This document shows, one piece after another, positions 8,474-16,923 of a stretch of DNA of 64,000 nt (position 1 is the first letter of the stretch; each line of letters opens with the position of its first letter). Below the pieces are notes generated by a model. The model saw only the letters and a program-made list of their open reading frames with translations. It was not told the origin of the DNA and did not search any database. Source of the DNA: a bacterium (GTDB lineage: Bacteria > Armatimonadota > Abditibacteriia > Abditibacteriales > Abditibacteriaceae); assembly GCA_004172935.1 (NCBI GenBank), contig SDZD01000007.1, forward strand, positions 62,001-126,000, written 5' to 3'. A program made the translations under genes and the position numbers.

Positions 8474-8498
8474 TTCCCCTCCTTTTCAAGGAGGGGGT
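8474..8498. repeat. Short palindromic intergenic repeat
   Basis: Between the two GTPase genes CCCCTCCTT (8476-8484) pairs with AAGGAGGGG (8488-8496) around a three-base loop. The sequence is of the REP-like kind common in bacterial intergenic DNA; it could also attenuate or stabilise the leftward transcript. Only one copy is evident in this window. Confidence 0.5.
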
Positions 8499-8507
8499 AG
8501 GAGTGGT

Positions 8508-9569
8508 TTAGACCAGGCACTTACGGAAGCCTTCATTCAAGGCTTCGCGGTCGAGGTTACGACCAATGAAAATCAGACGGTTCTTCTTTTCTTCGCCTAA
8601 CTTCCACGGGCGATCTGGTTCACCATCGAACATCATATGCACGCCTTGAAACACGAAGCGAACGGGTTGTCCTTTGAGTGCTAAAACTCCCTTCATGCGG
8701 AAGATGTCCTCGCCCTTGAACTGAAGCAACTCGCCGAGCCACTGGTTCAAGCGATTCGGGTCGCACTGTCCAACCACTTCGATGCCCACTGATGTCACCG
8801 TTTCATCATGGTGATGATGGTGGTGTTCTTCATGGGCGTGATCGTGGTCGTGGTTGCAATCCGGGCCGCACTCATGATCGTGTTCGTGGTCATGATGTTC
8901 ATGAGCCGCTTCCAACGGAATGATCTCGAATTTGTCGCTTGGGTTGAACGATTTCAGGTTGACCAATTCTGCGATGGGTACATCGGCTTTGGTGGCGCGA
9001 ATGATTTTGCACAGCGCGTTGATTTTGCGAATGCGAACTTCCAGCGCGTCCAAATCTTCTGGCGCGACCAAATCCGACTTGTTCAAAATCAGCACGTCTG
9101 CGAAAGCGATCTGCTCCGCCGCTTCGGGGGCATCGCCCAGATGAAGCGCGATATGCTTGGCATCAACGAGCGTGATGATGGCGTCGATACGGTAGGCATC
9201 GGCGATTTTGTCGTCCAGAAAGAACGTCTGAGCCACTGGGCCTGGGTCGGCCAATCCAGTTGTCTCGATCAAAATTTTGTCGAACTTCTGGCGACGCTTG
9301 GAAAGGTCGTTCAAAGTGCGAATCAAATCGCCACGAACGGTGCAGCACAAGCAACCGTTGTTCATCTCGAAGATTTCTTCCTCGACGCCGACAACAAGCT
9401 CGTTGTCAATCGAAATCTCGCCGAATTCGTTTTCGATAACGGCGATACGTTCGCCGTGCTTTTCTTTTAAGATACGGTTCAAGAGCGTGGTTTTACCCGC
9501 GCCCAAAAATCCTGTTAAAACCGTCACCGGCACGCGCCGATCAACGGGCGCCATTTTCACTCCAAGCAT
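8508..9569 (-). CDS. COG0523 GTPase with histidine-rich metal-binding loop
   Basis: This 353-residue G3E GTPase of the YjiA/ZagA/CobW type has Walker [20 protein letters not shown]-like [11 protein letters not shown], metal motif [12 protein letters not shown], and NKSD. Between the GTPase and CobW_C domains (about residues 225-260) is a loop with more than twenty histidines plus Asp, Glu and Cys, typical of zinc metallochaperones that store or deliver Zn. AGAAGGA seven bases before the ATG supports the annotated start; a second ATG at 9554 also has a GGAG. The gene follows the rpmG terminator and leads into the second GTPase and MerC-like genes. Confidence 0.88.
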   Translation of the reverse strand: MLGVKMAPVDRRVPVTVLTGFLGAGKTTLLNRILKEKHGERIAVIENEFGEISIDNELVVGVEEEIFEMNNGCLCCTVRGDLIRTLNDLSKRRQKFDKILIETTGLADPGPVAQTFFLDDKIADAYRIDAIITLVDAKHIALHLGDAPEAAEQIAFADVLILNKSDLVAPEDLDALEVRIRKINALCKIIRATKADVPIAELVNLKSFNPSDKFEIIPLEAAHEHHDHEHDHECGPDCNHDHDHAHEEHHHHHHDETVTSVGIEVVGQCDPNRLNQWLGELLQFKGEDIFRMKGVLALKGQPVRFVFQGVHMMFDGEPDRPWKLGEEKKNRLIFIGRNLDREALNEGFRKCLV

Positions 9570-9611
9570 AGGTCTGTCCTTCTTCTTATTGAAATCTCTT
9601 TCTCAAGTCGA

Positions 9612-9651
9612 TAAAAAAAGAACGCCGGACGACTAGAAGGCGTTCCGGCGT
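9612..9651 (-). terminator. Terminator after rpmG
   Basis: Read on the minus strand, ACGCCGGA pairs with TCCGGCGT (9644-9651 with 9622-9629) around a 14-base loop, followed by TCTTTTTTT. It separates the rpmG-fur unit from the GTPase genes, so the latter need their own promoter or read-through. Confidence 0.75.
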
Positions 9652-9679
9652 GGGTCAGAATTTTTAATAAATCCGCCTA

Positions 9680-9841
9680 TTAGCGCTCTTCTTTGAAAGA
9701 AACGTGCTTGCGAACGACGGGGTCGTATTTCTTCAATTCCATACGGCCGGTTGTGTTCTTGCGGTTTTTGGTTGTGTAATAACGGTAATCGCTCTCGCTC
9801 GAGCGCAATTTGACGATAACGGTGTTGCCCTTCTTTGCCAT
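9680..9841 (-). CDS. rpmG: Ribosomal protein L33, cysteine-free (C-) form
   Basis: The 53-residue protein starts [20 protein letters not shown] and contains [21 protein letters not shown] and KHVSFKEER, matching bacterial L33 of the large ribosomal subunit. It has no cysteines, so it is the zinc-independent form. In several bacteria this form replaces a zinc ribbon L33 under zinc limitation and is repressed by Zur. Here it lies 47 bp downstream of a Fur-family gene and upstream of two COG0523 GTPases, which agrees with that role. If it is the only L33 in the genome the argument weakens. Confidence 0.92.
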   Translation of the reverse strand: MAKKGNTVIVKLRSSESDYRYYTTKNRKNTTGRMELKKYDPVVRKHVSFKEER

Positions 9842-9888
9842 GATAATCCTGCTGAATTTAGCCTTTAAATGATACCAAGCTTGCCGAA

Positions 9889-10302
9889 TTAATTCAACTT
9901 CGGTGCGCAATCGGGGCACAAGCCGTATAAGGTTAGCTCGTGATCTTCCACTACGAACCCTCCACCGAGTACCGTATTGCGCGGTAATTGCAGCGGACAA
10001 ACATGTAAGTCGAACACGTGTTGACACTCCCGACACTGGAAATGTTCGTGGTGCCCCTGGTGCGCCGCCTCGAAACGCGATTCGCCCGAAGGCAAAATCA
10101 CGCTTTGAATCTGTTCCCCTTCTTGCAGCAACTTCAGCGTGCGATAAATTGTGGCTAAACCAATCGCCGCATGTTCGCGGCGCGCGCGTTCGTGAATCTC
10201 AGGAACCGAAAGCGGCCCATCCGCTTCAGCGATAACGCGCAGAATAGCATCGCGTTGGCGGGTTTGACGTTGCCCCAGTGGGGGAGAAGAATGGTCGGAC
10301 AT
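9889..10302 (-). CDS. Fur-family metalloregulator (Zur predicted from context)
   Basis: This 137-residue dimeric repressor has a winged-helix N-terminus ([41 protein letters not shown]) and the metal-binding dimerisation domain with [12 protein letters not shown] and a C-terminal CPDC pair, giving the usual two CxxC structural zinc ligands plus His/Glu sensory residues. Sequence alone does not separate Fur from Zur. Neighbouring cysteine-free L33, two COG0523 GTPases and a MerC-like protein make zinc the best guess. I looked for a recognisable Fur/Zur palindrome in the adjoining intergenic gaps and did not find a convincing one. Confidence 0.88.
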   Translation of the reverse strand: MSDHSSPPLGQRQTRQRDAILRVIAEADGPLSVPEIHERARREHAAIGLATIYRTLKLLQEGEQIQSVILPSGESRFEAAHQGHHEHFQCRECQHVFDLHVCPLQLPRNTVLGGGFVVEDHELTLYGLCPDCAPKLN

Positions 10303-10312
10303 ATAATCCCAG

Positions 10313-10732
10313 TTAACTATTAGAGGCGATTTTGGGCCTTCGCGTTCCTAAACGCCCCCCTCCATAACCCAAAGGAAGTGCATACAGCGCTCCCACCAAC
10401 TCAAATGGCGTGTGAAAACCGCGCCACACCATGAAAATTCCATACAATATGAGATAAGTCACAGTCGCCGGAATAAAACGCCGGCTTAACGCCCAATAAG
10501 CGCCCGCTAAAGCCAGCGCCACAGCAAAGTGTGTCGAAGGGAAATCCTCGCCCGCCCAGCGCAAATGCTGCACGATTTTAGAAATCTGCTGCGCCACCCC
10601 CACCGAGAGGCCCACGCATATAACCCACAGCAGCGCCGATTTTTTCAACTCGCGCACCGCGCACACAATTAAGGCAATCGCAAAAATCGGATTAAAAAAG
10701 TGGGAGAGTTGCTGAATTTGGTGCGCGTTCAT
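10313..10732 (-). CDS. PAP2-like membrane phosphatase family protein
   Basis: This 139-residue membrane protein has about five helices. It carries motifs like the PAP2 lipid phosphatase/acid phosphatase signature: a Lys...Arg pair in KIVQHLRW, FPSTHFAVALALA (PSxH motif), and WRGFHTPFELVGA in place of the third motif. The third motif is unusual: only two residues separate Arg and His (five expected) and Glu replaces the usual Asp. It may therefore be inactive or belong to a divergent subfamily. It ends ten bases before the Fur-family gene and is likely co-transcribed with it. Confidence 0.6.
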   Translation of the reverse strand: MNAHQIQQLSHFFNPIFAIALIVCAVRELKKSALLWVICVGLSVGVAQQISKIVQHLRWAGEDFPSTHFAVALALAGAYWALSRRFIPATVTYLILYGIFMVWRGFHTPFELVGALYALPLGYGGGRLGTRRPKIASNS

Positions 10733-10810
10733 GCCATCAAAGGTTTAACCCCTCCGCCAACTACCGCGCCAAAACCAAGGCACAAAAAGTCAAGCAACCA
10801 CTCGCCGCAC

Positions 10811-10843
10811 AAAAAATAACCCGCCAGAAATAAATCTGACGGG
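10811..10843 (-). terminator. Terminator after the Asn/Arg-rich secreted protein gene
   Basis: On the minus strand CCCGTCAGA pairs with TCTGGCGGG (one G-U pair) around TTTATT, followed by TTATTTTTT. Confidence 0.75.
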
Positions 10844-10869
10844 CTGCTGCTAAGGAAAATTCGGCTCGA

Positions 10870-11253
10870 TTAGCGAGAAAGCACAGCTCCTAAAATCGCT
10901 CCAACAACTCCCGCGCCGATGATTTTCGCGGTATCGTTGCCATTGCTTTTCTTGTTGTTGCGATTCCGGTCGTTGTCGCGGCGTGGGTCGAAACGGTTGT
11001 TGTCATTGCGACGAGGATCGAAGCGATTATCGTTGCGGTTGTTCTGGTAACGAGCCTGATTGGAACGAGCATCGAAACGATTGTTGTCGTTACGCGAGTT
11101 GTTGTTCCAGTTCGGAGCGTTGTAACCCTTTTGCTGAACAGGAGCGCGGTAAGCTGGAGCCGCTTGTACAGCAGAAGTCGAAGTCAATCCCAATGCGGGA
11201 GCAACGGTGAGTGCCGCTACGATGGCGGCTTTCTTGATGTTGAGTGTTTTCAT
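10870..11253 (-). CDS. Small secreted Asn/Asp/Arg-rich repeat protein
   Basis: This 127-residue protein has a Sec signal peptide ending near SAVQA-AP, then a low-complexity middle (about 45-105) built of short repeats related to NDNNRFDPRR, and a C-terminal glycine-zipper hydrophobic segment AKIIGAGVVGAILGAVLSR that could insert in a membrane. The repeat region is highly charged and probably disordered. No family is recognised. It has its own terminator and about 130 bp of upstream DNA shared with the divergent tag gene. Confidence 0.65.
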   Translation of the reverse strand: MKTLNIKKAAIVAALTVAPALGLTSTSAVQAAPAYRAPVQQKGYNAPNWNNNSRNDNNRFDARSNQARYQNNRNDNRFDPRRNDNNRFDPRRDNDRNRNNKKSNGNDTAKIIGAGVVGAILGAVLSR

Positions 11254-11387
11254 GGTACGTCCTCATAGACCCCACCCTCAGCCCCATTGTTGATAAGGAA
11301 CTCTCCCGTTTACCCGAAGATACCCGTCCCCAATCTCTATTAATCTTCAGTTCTCTAAAGCCTCTCAACTATCCAAACTGACAGGCA

Positions 11388-11954
11388 ATGACTGACATTC
11401 ACGCCGAACACCGTTGTAGTTGGGCCAACTCCGATTCCTTGATGCGCTCCTACCACGACGAAGAGTGGGGTGTCCCCGAACGCGATTCGCGCGCCCTGTG
11501 GGAAAAACTCATGCTCGACGGTTTTCAGGCTGGTTTGGCCTGGATTACCATCCTCCGTAAGCGTGATACCTTCCGTGAGGCCTTCGCCAACTTCGACCCA
11601 GAGAAGGTTGCCCGCTTCGATGAATCTGATATTCTCCGTCTCCTCGAAAACCCCGGCATCATCCGCTCACGCGCCAAAATCCAGTCCACCATCAAAGGCG
11701 CCCAAATTTTTTGCGACATGGCCGATAAAGGCGAAGATTTCAGCGATTATTGCTGGTCATTCACCGATGGCAAGGTCATCAAGAACGACGGCAAAATCTT
11801 CGTCGCCTCCTCCCCGCTCTCCGAACAAATTTCCAAAGACCTAAAAAAGCGCGGCTTCAAATTCGTTGGCCCAGTAATCGTCTACGCATGGATGCAAGCC
11901 GTCGGTATAGTCAACGACCACGCCGACTGTTGCTTCCGCCGCGACGAGGTGTGA
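11388..11954 (+). CDS. tag: DNA-3-methyladenine glycosylase I
   Basis: This base-excision repair enzyme removes 3-methyladenine from DNA. The 188-residue protein shows all zinc-snap ligands of the Tag family: Cys10 in HRCSWAN, His23 in SYHDEEWG, and His178 and Cys182 in NDHADCCFR. The conserved stretch YHDEEWGVPERDSRALWEKL and FQAGLAWITILRKR are classic Tag sequence, and E40-type catalytic residues lie in the same block. It is monocistronic, cytoplasmic and closed by a strong terminator. Confidence 0.95.
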   Translation: MTDIHAEHRCSWANSDSLMRSYHDEEWGVPERDSRALWEKLMLDGFQAGLAWITILRKRDTFREAFANFDPEKVARFDESDILRLLENPGIIRSRAKIQSTIKGAQIFCDMADKGEDFSDYCWSFTDGKVIKNDGKIFVASSPLSEQISKDLKKRGFKFVGPVIVYAWMQAVGIVNDHADCCFRRDEV

Positions 11955-12027
11955 AATTGTTGAAGCTCCTTTTTGTTGGCGGCGATTTTATATCGCCTAT
12001 CATCCAGCGCTCTCCTTTCCAAATAAC

Positions 12028-12064
12028 AAAAACCCCGCGCCCTCGATTGAGGGCGCGGGGTTTT
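12028..12064. terminator. Bidirectional terminator between tag and the propeller lipoprotein gene
   Basis: CCCCGCGCCCTC (12033-12044) pairs with GAGGGCGCGGGG (12049-12060) around GATT, flanked by an A run and TTTT. Confidence 0.9.
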
Positions 12065-12079
12065 CAGCATTAGTTCCGT

Positions 12080-13171
12080 TTACTGAACGGGCAAGAACGC
12101 GGGCGAGAAGTTGTCGCTCGTATTGTCCGACGTTATTTGGGTCTGAGTCGAGAATGGCGACGGCGAAGAGAACACTTGACGACGCGAGGCCGCGCCACTG
12201 GCCGCATCGAAGAACAATGTCTGCGAGTCGCGGCTCCAGGCGCTTCCACCGTTGCTTGTGCCACCCGAAGGCGCAGTTCCCTGTAGGGCGCCTGTCGCAA
12301 CGTTGTAAATGCGAATCGGAGCCGCCGAGGTGTTTGCTGCCGAAAACGCGATGCGAGTGCCATCGGGTGACAGTGCCAAATCGAAGATCGAGTTCGTTGG
12401 AGTGCTGTCGCTAATACGTTTGATGAGCGTGCCAGTCGAAGTGCGAAGCGTAATCGGGCTGGCTGCTTGGTTCAAAGCGACATAAGCAAGGTTGCCATTA
12501 CGGTCGACCGAAGGATAAGCCGAAGCCTCGGCCACCACCTGTTGCTGATTGGAGCCGGTATTGCCGATGGCGCCATTCATGCGCCAGATGTGCGGCACGC
12601 CGTCCACTGGTTGGCCGTTCTCATCGACACCGCCACGGGTCGATGTCCAGTAGATATATTGGCCGTTGGGCGAGAACACTGGGTTGTAGTCATCGGGACG
12701 ACCAGCAGGCGTCGTGTCGTCCGTGAGCTTCTGGTAGCCGCTGCCATTGGCGTTGATAACCGCGATCTCAATGTTGTTGGTGCCGCCTGCTTCGTTCGAT
12801 TCACCGATCTGGAACACAAGGCGAGCGCCATCATTCGAAACCGAAGGTTTGTCGATTGGCTGGTTAAGCGCTGTCAAACGCACCACGTTAGAGCCATCAA
12901 TGTTCGACTTGTATAGGTCGGAGTTATCCGAAGCCGGATTAGCGCGATTCGAGACGAACGCGACTTGGTTGGCCGTAACGGGCGTTCCGCCCGTTCCTGG
13001 GATTGTCGTCGCGGTTGGAGTGACCGTTCCAGTGGGGGTGCCAATTGGGGTAGCTGTCGGCACTGTGGCGCCGCCGCCGCCACCTCCGCAACCGGCCAGG
13101 AAGAGCGAGAATGCTCCCAACATCGAGGACGCAAAGCCGCGTCGCACAAGGGTCGTCATAGCGCGGGGCAT
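12080..13171 (-). CDS. TolB-like beta-propeller lipoprotein
   Basis: This 363-residue exported protein has a lipobox LFLAGC at about residues 23-28 followed by a glycine run and a Thr/Pro-rich tether (about 35-65). After that come six-bladed WD40-like/PD40 repeats of the TolB type: FVSNRANPASDNSDLYKSNIDGSN, PVFSPNGQYIYWTSTRGG, LSPDGTRIAFSAAN, and WSRDSQTLFFDAASG are recognisable blades. Such proteins bind partners or sugars in the periplasm or on the outer membrane. There is no neighbouring tol or pal gene, so a Tol-Pal role should not be assumed. Confidence 0.8.
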   Translation of the reverse strand: MPRAMTTLVRRGFASSMLGAFSLFLAGCGGGGGGATVPTATPIGTPTGTVTPTATTIPGTGGTPVTANQVAFVSNRANPASDNSDLYKSNIDGSNVVRLTALNQPIDKPSVSNDGARLVFQIGESNEAGGTNNIEIAVINANGSGYQKLTDDTTPAGRPDDYNPVFSPNGQYIYWTSTRGGVDENGQPVDGVPHIWRMNGAIGNTGSNQQQVVAEASAYPSVDRNGNLAYVALNQAASPITLRTSTGTLIKRISDSTPTNSIFDLALSPDGTRIAFSAANTSAAPIRIYNVATGALQGTAPSGGTSNGGSAWSRDSQTLFFDAASGAASRRQVFSSPSPFSTQTQITSDNTSDNFSPAFLPVQ

Positions 13172-13345
13172 TTTAACATGAAAAAAAACACATTGTCACC
13201 CGAATCTGCCATCACTACACCCAAATTCTCCTTCTAATCTCGTCTACACCAAAACATCCATTTTTCTAACCAAATACTTGTTTGCGTTGGCAAATCATGA
13301 CAACAATACTCGGAAATCACTGCCAGCTTAGAAGAAACTAAGACA

Positions 13346-14344
13346 GTGCAGTACGAAGATAATGCCCCGGAAATGACCCGCCGCGCTTTCGCGGCCCTCA
13401 ATGCGGGCGACTTGGAAAGCGCGCAAACCTTGGCTCTGCGTCTGCGCGACCTCGCCTATTCGTCCCACTTCGAGCTTCAGGCTCTCATTCATCTCGATAA
13501 AGGCGAAATCCAGCAAGCCATTGATGTTCTGCGCGAAGGCGTCGAAAACGCCCCCGATATTTGGCTGCTCTGGCAATTGCTTGGCAACTGCCTCTCCGAC
13601 AACAACGAGTTCGAAGAATCTATGGATTGCTATAACCGCGCCCTCGAACTCGATTTAGATGAAGAAGACCGCGCCTCCGTCATCTACAACCAGGCCACCG
13701 TACTAAGCCGCTTAGGGCGCGAAGAGGAAGCGCTCGCTCTCCTCGACCCGCTCGCCGAACAAGACCTCGCCGATTACCCGTTTCTCCAACTTAATGTCGA
13801 AGTCCTACGCCTCGATATTTGGTCCACCTCCGACCGCTGCGACGATGTGGCGTTGCAAGCCTCCCGCATCGAAGGGGTGCTGCGCTCAGTCGAACGCGAA
13901 CCCGAAGATGACTTCCGCGCCCTCTCGCATGTCTGGTCGCGCGGCGCTTTTACCCTCATCCGCTGCGGCTTCACCCAACGTGCGCAAGCGTGGGCGAAAG
14001 AATCGCTCGAAATCTACGTCGCCAATTCACAGGCTCTCGATATTCTTCGCCTCTCCAATCCCGATGCTCCCCTCGCAAAGCGCCACTTCCACGTGCTTCT
14101 CGAAGGCATTGAAGATAGTTATGAAGGTATCGAAGAAAGCCAGGGGTTCTTCATCTCCTATCTGGTGGTCGCCCGCGACGCCAACGAAGCCCAATCACTC
14201 GCTCTGGCAATGGAAACCCCTCGCCACCAAACGAAACCCAAAGTCAGCGAATGCAAATTCATCGACAAATGCGACAAAACCCCCATCGGCGTCTACGAAG
14301 TAGGCCCCTACAGCTGTTTCCCCCCCGATTCTGAAGACGAATAA
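13346..14344 (+). CDS. TPR-repeat protein
   Basis: This 332-residue cytoplasmic protein contains tetratricopeptide repeats between about residues 10 and 150 (RRAFAALNAGDLESAQTLAL, LLWQLLGNCLSDNNEFEESMDCYNRALELD, VIYNQATVLSRLGREEEALALLDPLAEQD), which form a helical scaffold for protein contacts. The C-terminal half has no recognised motif, though it contains a CKFIDKCDK pair and ends in acidic residues. The only start in frame at the 5' end is a GTG at 13346, and no good ribosome site precedes it. Function unknown. Confidence 0.75.
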   Translation: MQYEDNAPEMTRRAFAALNAGDLESAQTLALRLRDLAYSSHFELQALIHLDKGEIQQAIDVLREGVENAPDIWLLWQLLGNCLSDNNEFEESMDCYNRALELDLDEEDRASVIYNQATVLSRLGREEEALALLDPLAEQDLADYPFLQLNVEVLRLDIWSTSDRCDDVALQASRIEGVLRSVEREPEDDFRALSHVWSRGAFTLIRCGFTQRAQAWAKESLEIYVANSQALDILRLSNPDAPLAKRHFHVLLEGIEDSYEGIEESQGFFISYLVVARDANEAQSLALAMETPRHQTKPKVSECKFIDKCDKTPIGVYEVGPYSCFPPDSEDE

Positions 14345-14355
14345 AAGCTGTTCCC

Positions 14356-14394
14356 CGCTTCGCGTGCATCGCGCTTCTTAATGTTCGCGAAGCG
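14356..14394. terminator. Inverted repeat between convergent genes
   Basis: CGCTTCGCG (14356-14364) pairs with CGCGAAGCG (14386-14394) around a 21-base loop, between the ends of the TPR gene and the leftward propeller gene. There is no strong T tract, so this is either a weak terminator or a small intergenic repeat. Confidence 0.4.
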
Positions 14395-14425
14395 ACTTAT
14401 TCCCCCAATGTTTTGACCAGAGGAA

Positions 14426-15409
14426 CTATCGCCCCCGTTGCCGATACAAAATTCCTCTGGCAACGCTGTAAAGCGCCTCGCCATCCGGTGCCGCCGCAAC
14501 CATCGAAGCCCCCGGCACGACGGGCAAACGACTTTGTAAAGTTCCCGTCTTCAAATCACGCACTTCCCATGTATTGCCTTTGTTGATGCGAACAAAAATC
14601 GTCTGCTCATCATCGCAAATCGCCCAGTCGTTCACATCATTGTGACTATTATCGAAAACCCACAGGGATTTCCCTGTGGCCACATCCACCACTCTCATTT
14701 GCGAGGGACTGCTGGGACGCTCAAACAGTGCATATTTTCCGTAAGGTGATAAATGAATCGACTCGAAAAAGCGAAACCCCTGAAAAGCTACTCGCTTCGT
14801 AATTTTGCCCGTGTTCGTATCACCAACAAAAAACGTCTCCAGATCGCAACGAACGAATGTGTGTCCATCCCTCGAAAGAGCAATCGGCCATGAGGAAACC
14901 TCATCTCCAAGCCGAATACTTCTTTCTAAACGAGTTGTTTGGAGATTCCACCTGTAAACCCGCCCTTTAAACAAAAATAAAACCTGATTCTCGCGAGGAA
15001 AAACACGAAATAGCGCAGGGGTTCTCTCATATGGCGAAAATTCAGCCAGATCAAACGAAAATCGTCGCTTCGGCACATCGGTTTCGACATACCCTCTATG
15101 TTGGCTCTTGTCCCAATACAAACTCCACACGCTTTCCCCTGCCAGCCCCGCAATGCGCTCCTCCGCGAAACGACGCGGCTGAACTTTCCCACTGCGTGTA
15201 TCAAATGCCACCAACGACGGCGAGGTTATGAAGCGCTCCGTAAGCAAGACACGCTTATTCGAAGCCAACAAAATTGAGTTGCCATCAGTCGGCGTACCAA
15301 CCCTGCCCATAGCCACCGGACGCCAACTCGCCGCCACCCGCATCAGCCAGCCCAAACCGATGAGGAGAACCAAAATTCCCCCCACCAACAAGACCCAACG
15401 AGAAATCAC
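14426..15409 (-). CDS. Membrane-anchored beta-propeller-like protein
   Basis: This 327-residue protein has one N-terminal transmembrane segment (WVLLVGGILVLLIGLGWLM) and a long extracytoplasmic part made of WD40/PQQ-like strands, such as ILLASNKRVLLTERF, FVVDVATGKSLWVFDN-type and WEVRDLKTGTLQSRL blades. The sequence YSVARGILYRQRGR ends it. There is no enzymatic motif. It starts 9 bp after the aspartokinase stop on the same strand, so the two may share a transcript although no functional link is evident. Confidence 0.65.
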   Translation of the reverse strand: MISRWVLLVGGILVLLIGLGWLMRVAASWRPVAMGRVGTPTDGNSILLASNKRVLLTERFITSPSLVAFDTRSGKVQPRRFAEERIAGLAGESVWSLYWDKSQHRGYVETDVPKRRFSFDLAEFSPYERTPALFRVFPRENQVLFLFKGRVYRWNLQTTRLERSIRLGDEVSSWPIALSRDGHTFVRCDLETFFVGDTNTGKITKRVAFQGFRFFESIHLSPYGKYALFERPSSPSQMRVVDVATGKSLWVFDNSHNDVNDWAICDDEQTIFVRINKGNTWEVRDLKTGTLQSRLPVVPGASMVAAAPDGEALYSVARGILYRQRGR

Positions 15410-15418
15410 TATTTGATA

Positions 15419-16762
15419 TTATATTACGAATGCTTTGTAAATGGCATCCATCGCACGCTCATAGTCGCTCTCATCCACACCAACAATAATGTTGATTTCG
15501 CTCGCCCCTTGCGAAATCATCCGCACGTTTACCTTCGCCTCGCGAAGCGCGTTAAACAACGTGCCCGATACCCCAACACGATAAACCATGCCTTCGCCCA
15601 CCGTCGCCAGCAAAGCCATCTTATCCAGCAACTCCACGCGATCTGGCTCCAAAGTGCGCTTCAAATCCTTGATAATCGCGTGATCGTGCCCATCCATCTG
15701 CTCGTCGGCGATAATAATCGACATCGAATCAATGCCACTGGGCATATGCTCAAACGAAACGCCATGCGTTTCCAAAACTTCCAAAACGCGTCGGCCAAAA
15801 CCGCGTGCCTGATTCATCATCGCTTTTTCGATGTAAATCACCGAAAAACCCTTGCGTCCCGCGATGCCCACGATCTGCCCTTCGCGCGAATCACGCTCAG
15901 CTACGATGCTCGTACCTGCATCATCAGGACTGTTGGTATTTTTGATGTGAATCGGAATTCCCGCCTGTGAAGCTGGGAAAATCGTTTCTTCGTGCAACAC
16001 CTGCGCGCCCATGTAAGCCAGTTCGCGCAGCTCCCGATAAGTCACCTCGCCAATCGGTTTGGGACTTTCCACCACGCGCGGGTCAGCCATCAATAGCCCC
16101 GAAACATCCGTCCAGTTCTGGTAAACGCTCGCCCCAACGGCTCTCGCTACGACTGCACCTGTAATGTCGCTGCCACCACGAGGGAAGGTTTTGATTTTGC
16201 CAAAGCGGTCGCGCCCATAAAAACCTGGCACGACATAAATCTTGTGCGGGTCGCTCATGCGCTCGGCCAAATTATCGTAGGAAACCGGGTCGAGTTGCCC
16301 TTCCGAGTCAAAGCGAATGCACTCGCCCGAAGGCACGAACTCTGCCCCCAGAAAAGCGGCTACCAATAGCGCAAGGCAAAATTCCCCGCGTGCCGCCATC
16401 CAGTCGCGCGTCGCCAGCGAACTTTCATCGCCTTTAGTCAGCTTTTCCAATTCTGTCGCCGCATCATCAAGCGGACGCTGCAAGCGTGCCACACCCAATT
16501 CATCTGCAATCGAGTCGTAGCGGGCGCGAATCAAACTCAACGGCTGCGAATAATCCAACTTCTGCGTTGCCAGGTGCCAGCAGGTCAGCAACAAATCAGT
16601 CACTTTCGCGTCATCTTTAGCACGTTTACCCGGTGCAGAAACCACCACAAAACGGCGGCGCGGGTCAGCTTGAACGATAGATTTAACCTTGCGAATCTGA
16701 CTGGCATCAGCGAGGCTAGTGCCGCCAAATTTAACGACGATTTTTTCAGATTGAACGGACAT
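15419..16762 (-). CDS. lysC: Aspartate kinase
   Basis: This enzyme catalyses the first step of the aspartate family pathway (Lys, Met, Thr, diaminopimelate). The 447-residue protein begins VVKFGGTSLADASQI (kinase signature KFGGTS), has SAPGKRAKDDAKVTDLL, the substrate loop FPRGGSDITGAVVARAVGA, and two C-terminal ACT domains (about 305-375 and 380-447; VGVSGTLFNALREAKVNVRMISQGASEINIIVGV) for feedback regulation by lysine or threonine. Length and domain order match a monofunctional LysC. It could equally be named thrA/ask; I use lysC for the generic activity. Confidence 0.93.
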   Translation of the reverse strand: MSVQSEKIVVKFGGTSLADASQIRKVKSIVQADPRRRFVVVSAPGKRAKDDAKVTDLLLTCWHLATQKLDYSQPLSLIRARYDSIADELGVARLQRPLDDAATELEKLTKGDESSLATRDWMAARGEFCLALLVAAFLGAEFVPSGECIRFDSEGQLDPVSYDNLAERMSDPHKIYVVPGFYGRDRFGKIKTFPRGGSDITGAVVARAVGASVYQNWTDVSGLLMADPRVVESPKPIGEVTYRELRELAYMGAQVLHEETIFPASQAGIPIHIKNTNSPDDAGTSIVAERDSREGQIVGIAGRKGFSVIYIEKAMMNQARGFGRRVLEVLETHGVSFEHMPSGIDSMSIIIADEQMDGHDHAIIKDLKRTLEPDRVELLDKMALLATVGEGMVYRVGVSGTLFNALREAKVNVRMISQGASEINIIVGVDESDYERAMDAIYKAFVI

Positions 16763-16868
16763 GAAACGAGAACAAGTTCCAGTGTAAAACCATCGCCCAA
16801 TATAGCCTCACACAATCACGTTAAGCCACTCCTAAAACCGCCCCCAACAACGCTAAATTCCCCCATGC

Positions 16869-16915
16869 AAAAGAGCGAGTTGATGGCTTCTATAACCATC
16901 AACTCGCTCTTTATG
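16869..16915 (-). terminator. Long stem-loop terminator after the SDR gene
   Basis: A 17-bp perfect stem pairs AAAGAGCGAGTTGATGG (16870-16886) with CCATCAACTCGCTCTTT (16896-16912). The A/T ends of the stem give a short U run for leftward transcripts from the SDR gene at 16924-17658. Confidence 0.85.
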
Positions 16916-16923
16916 AAGCGTTT

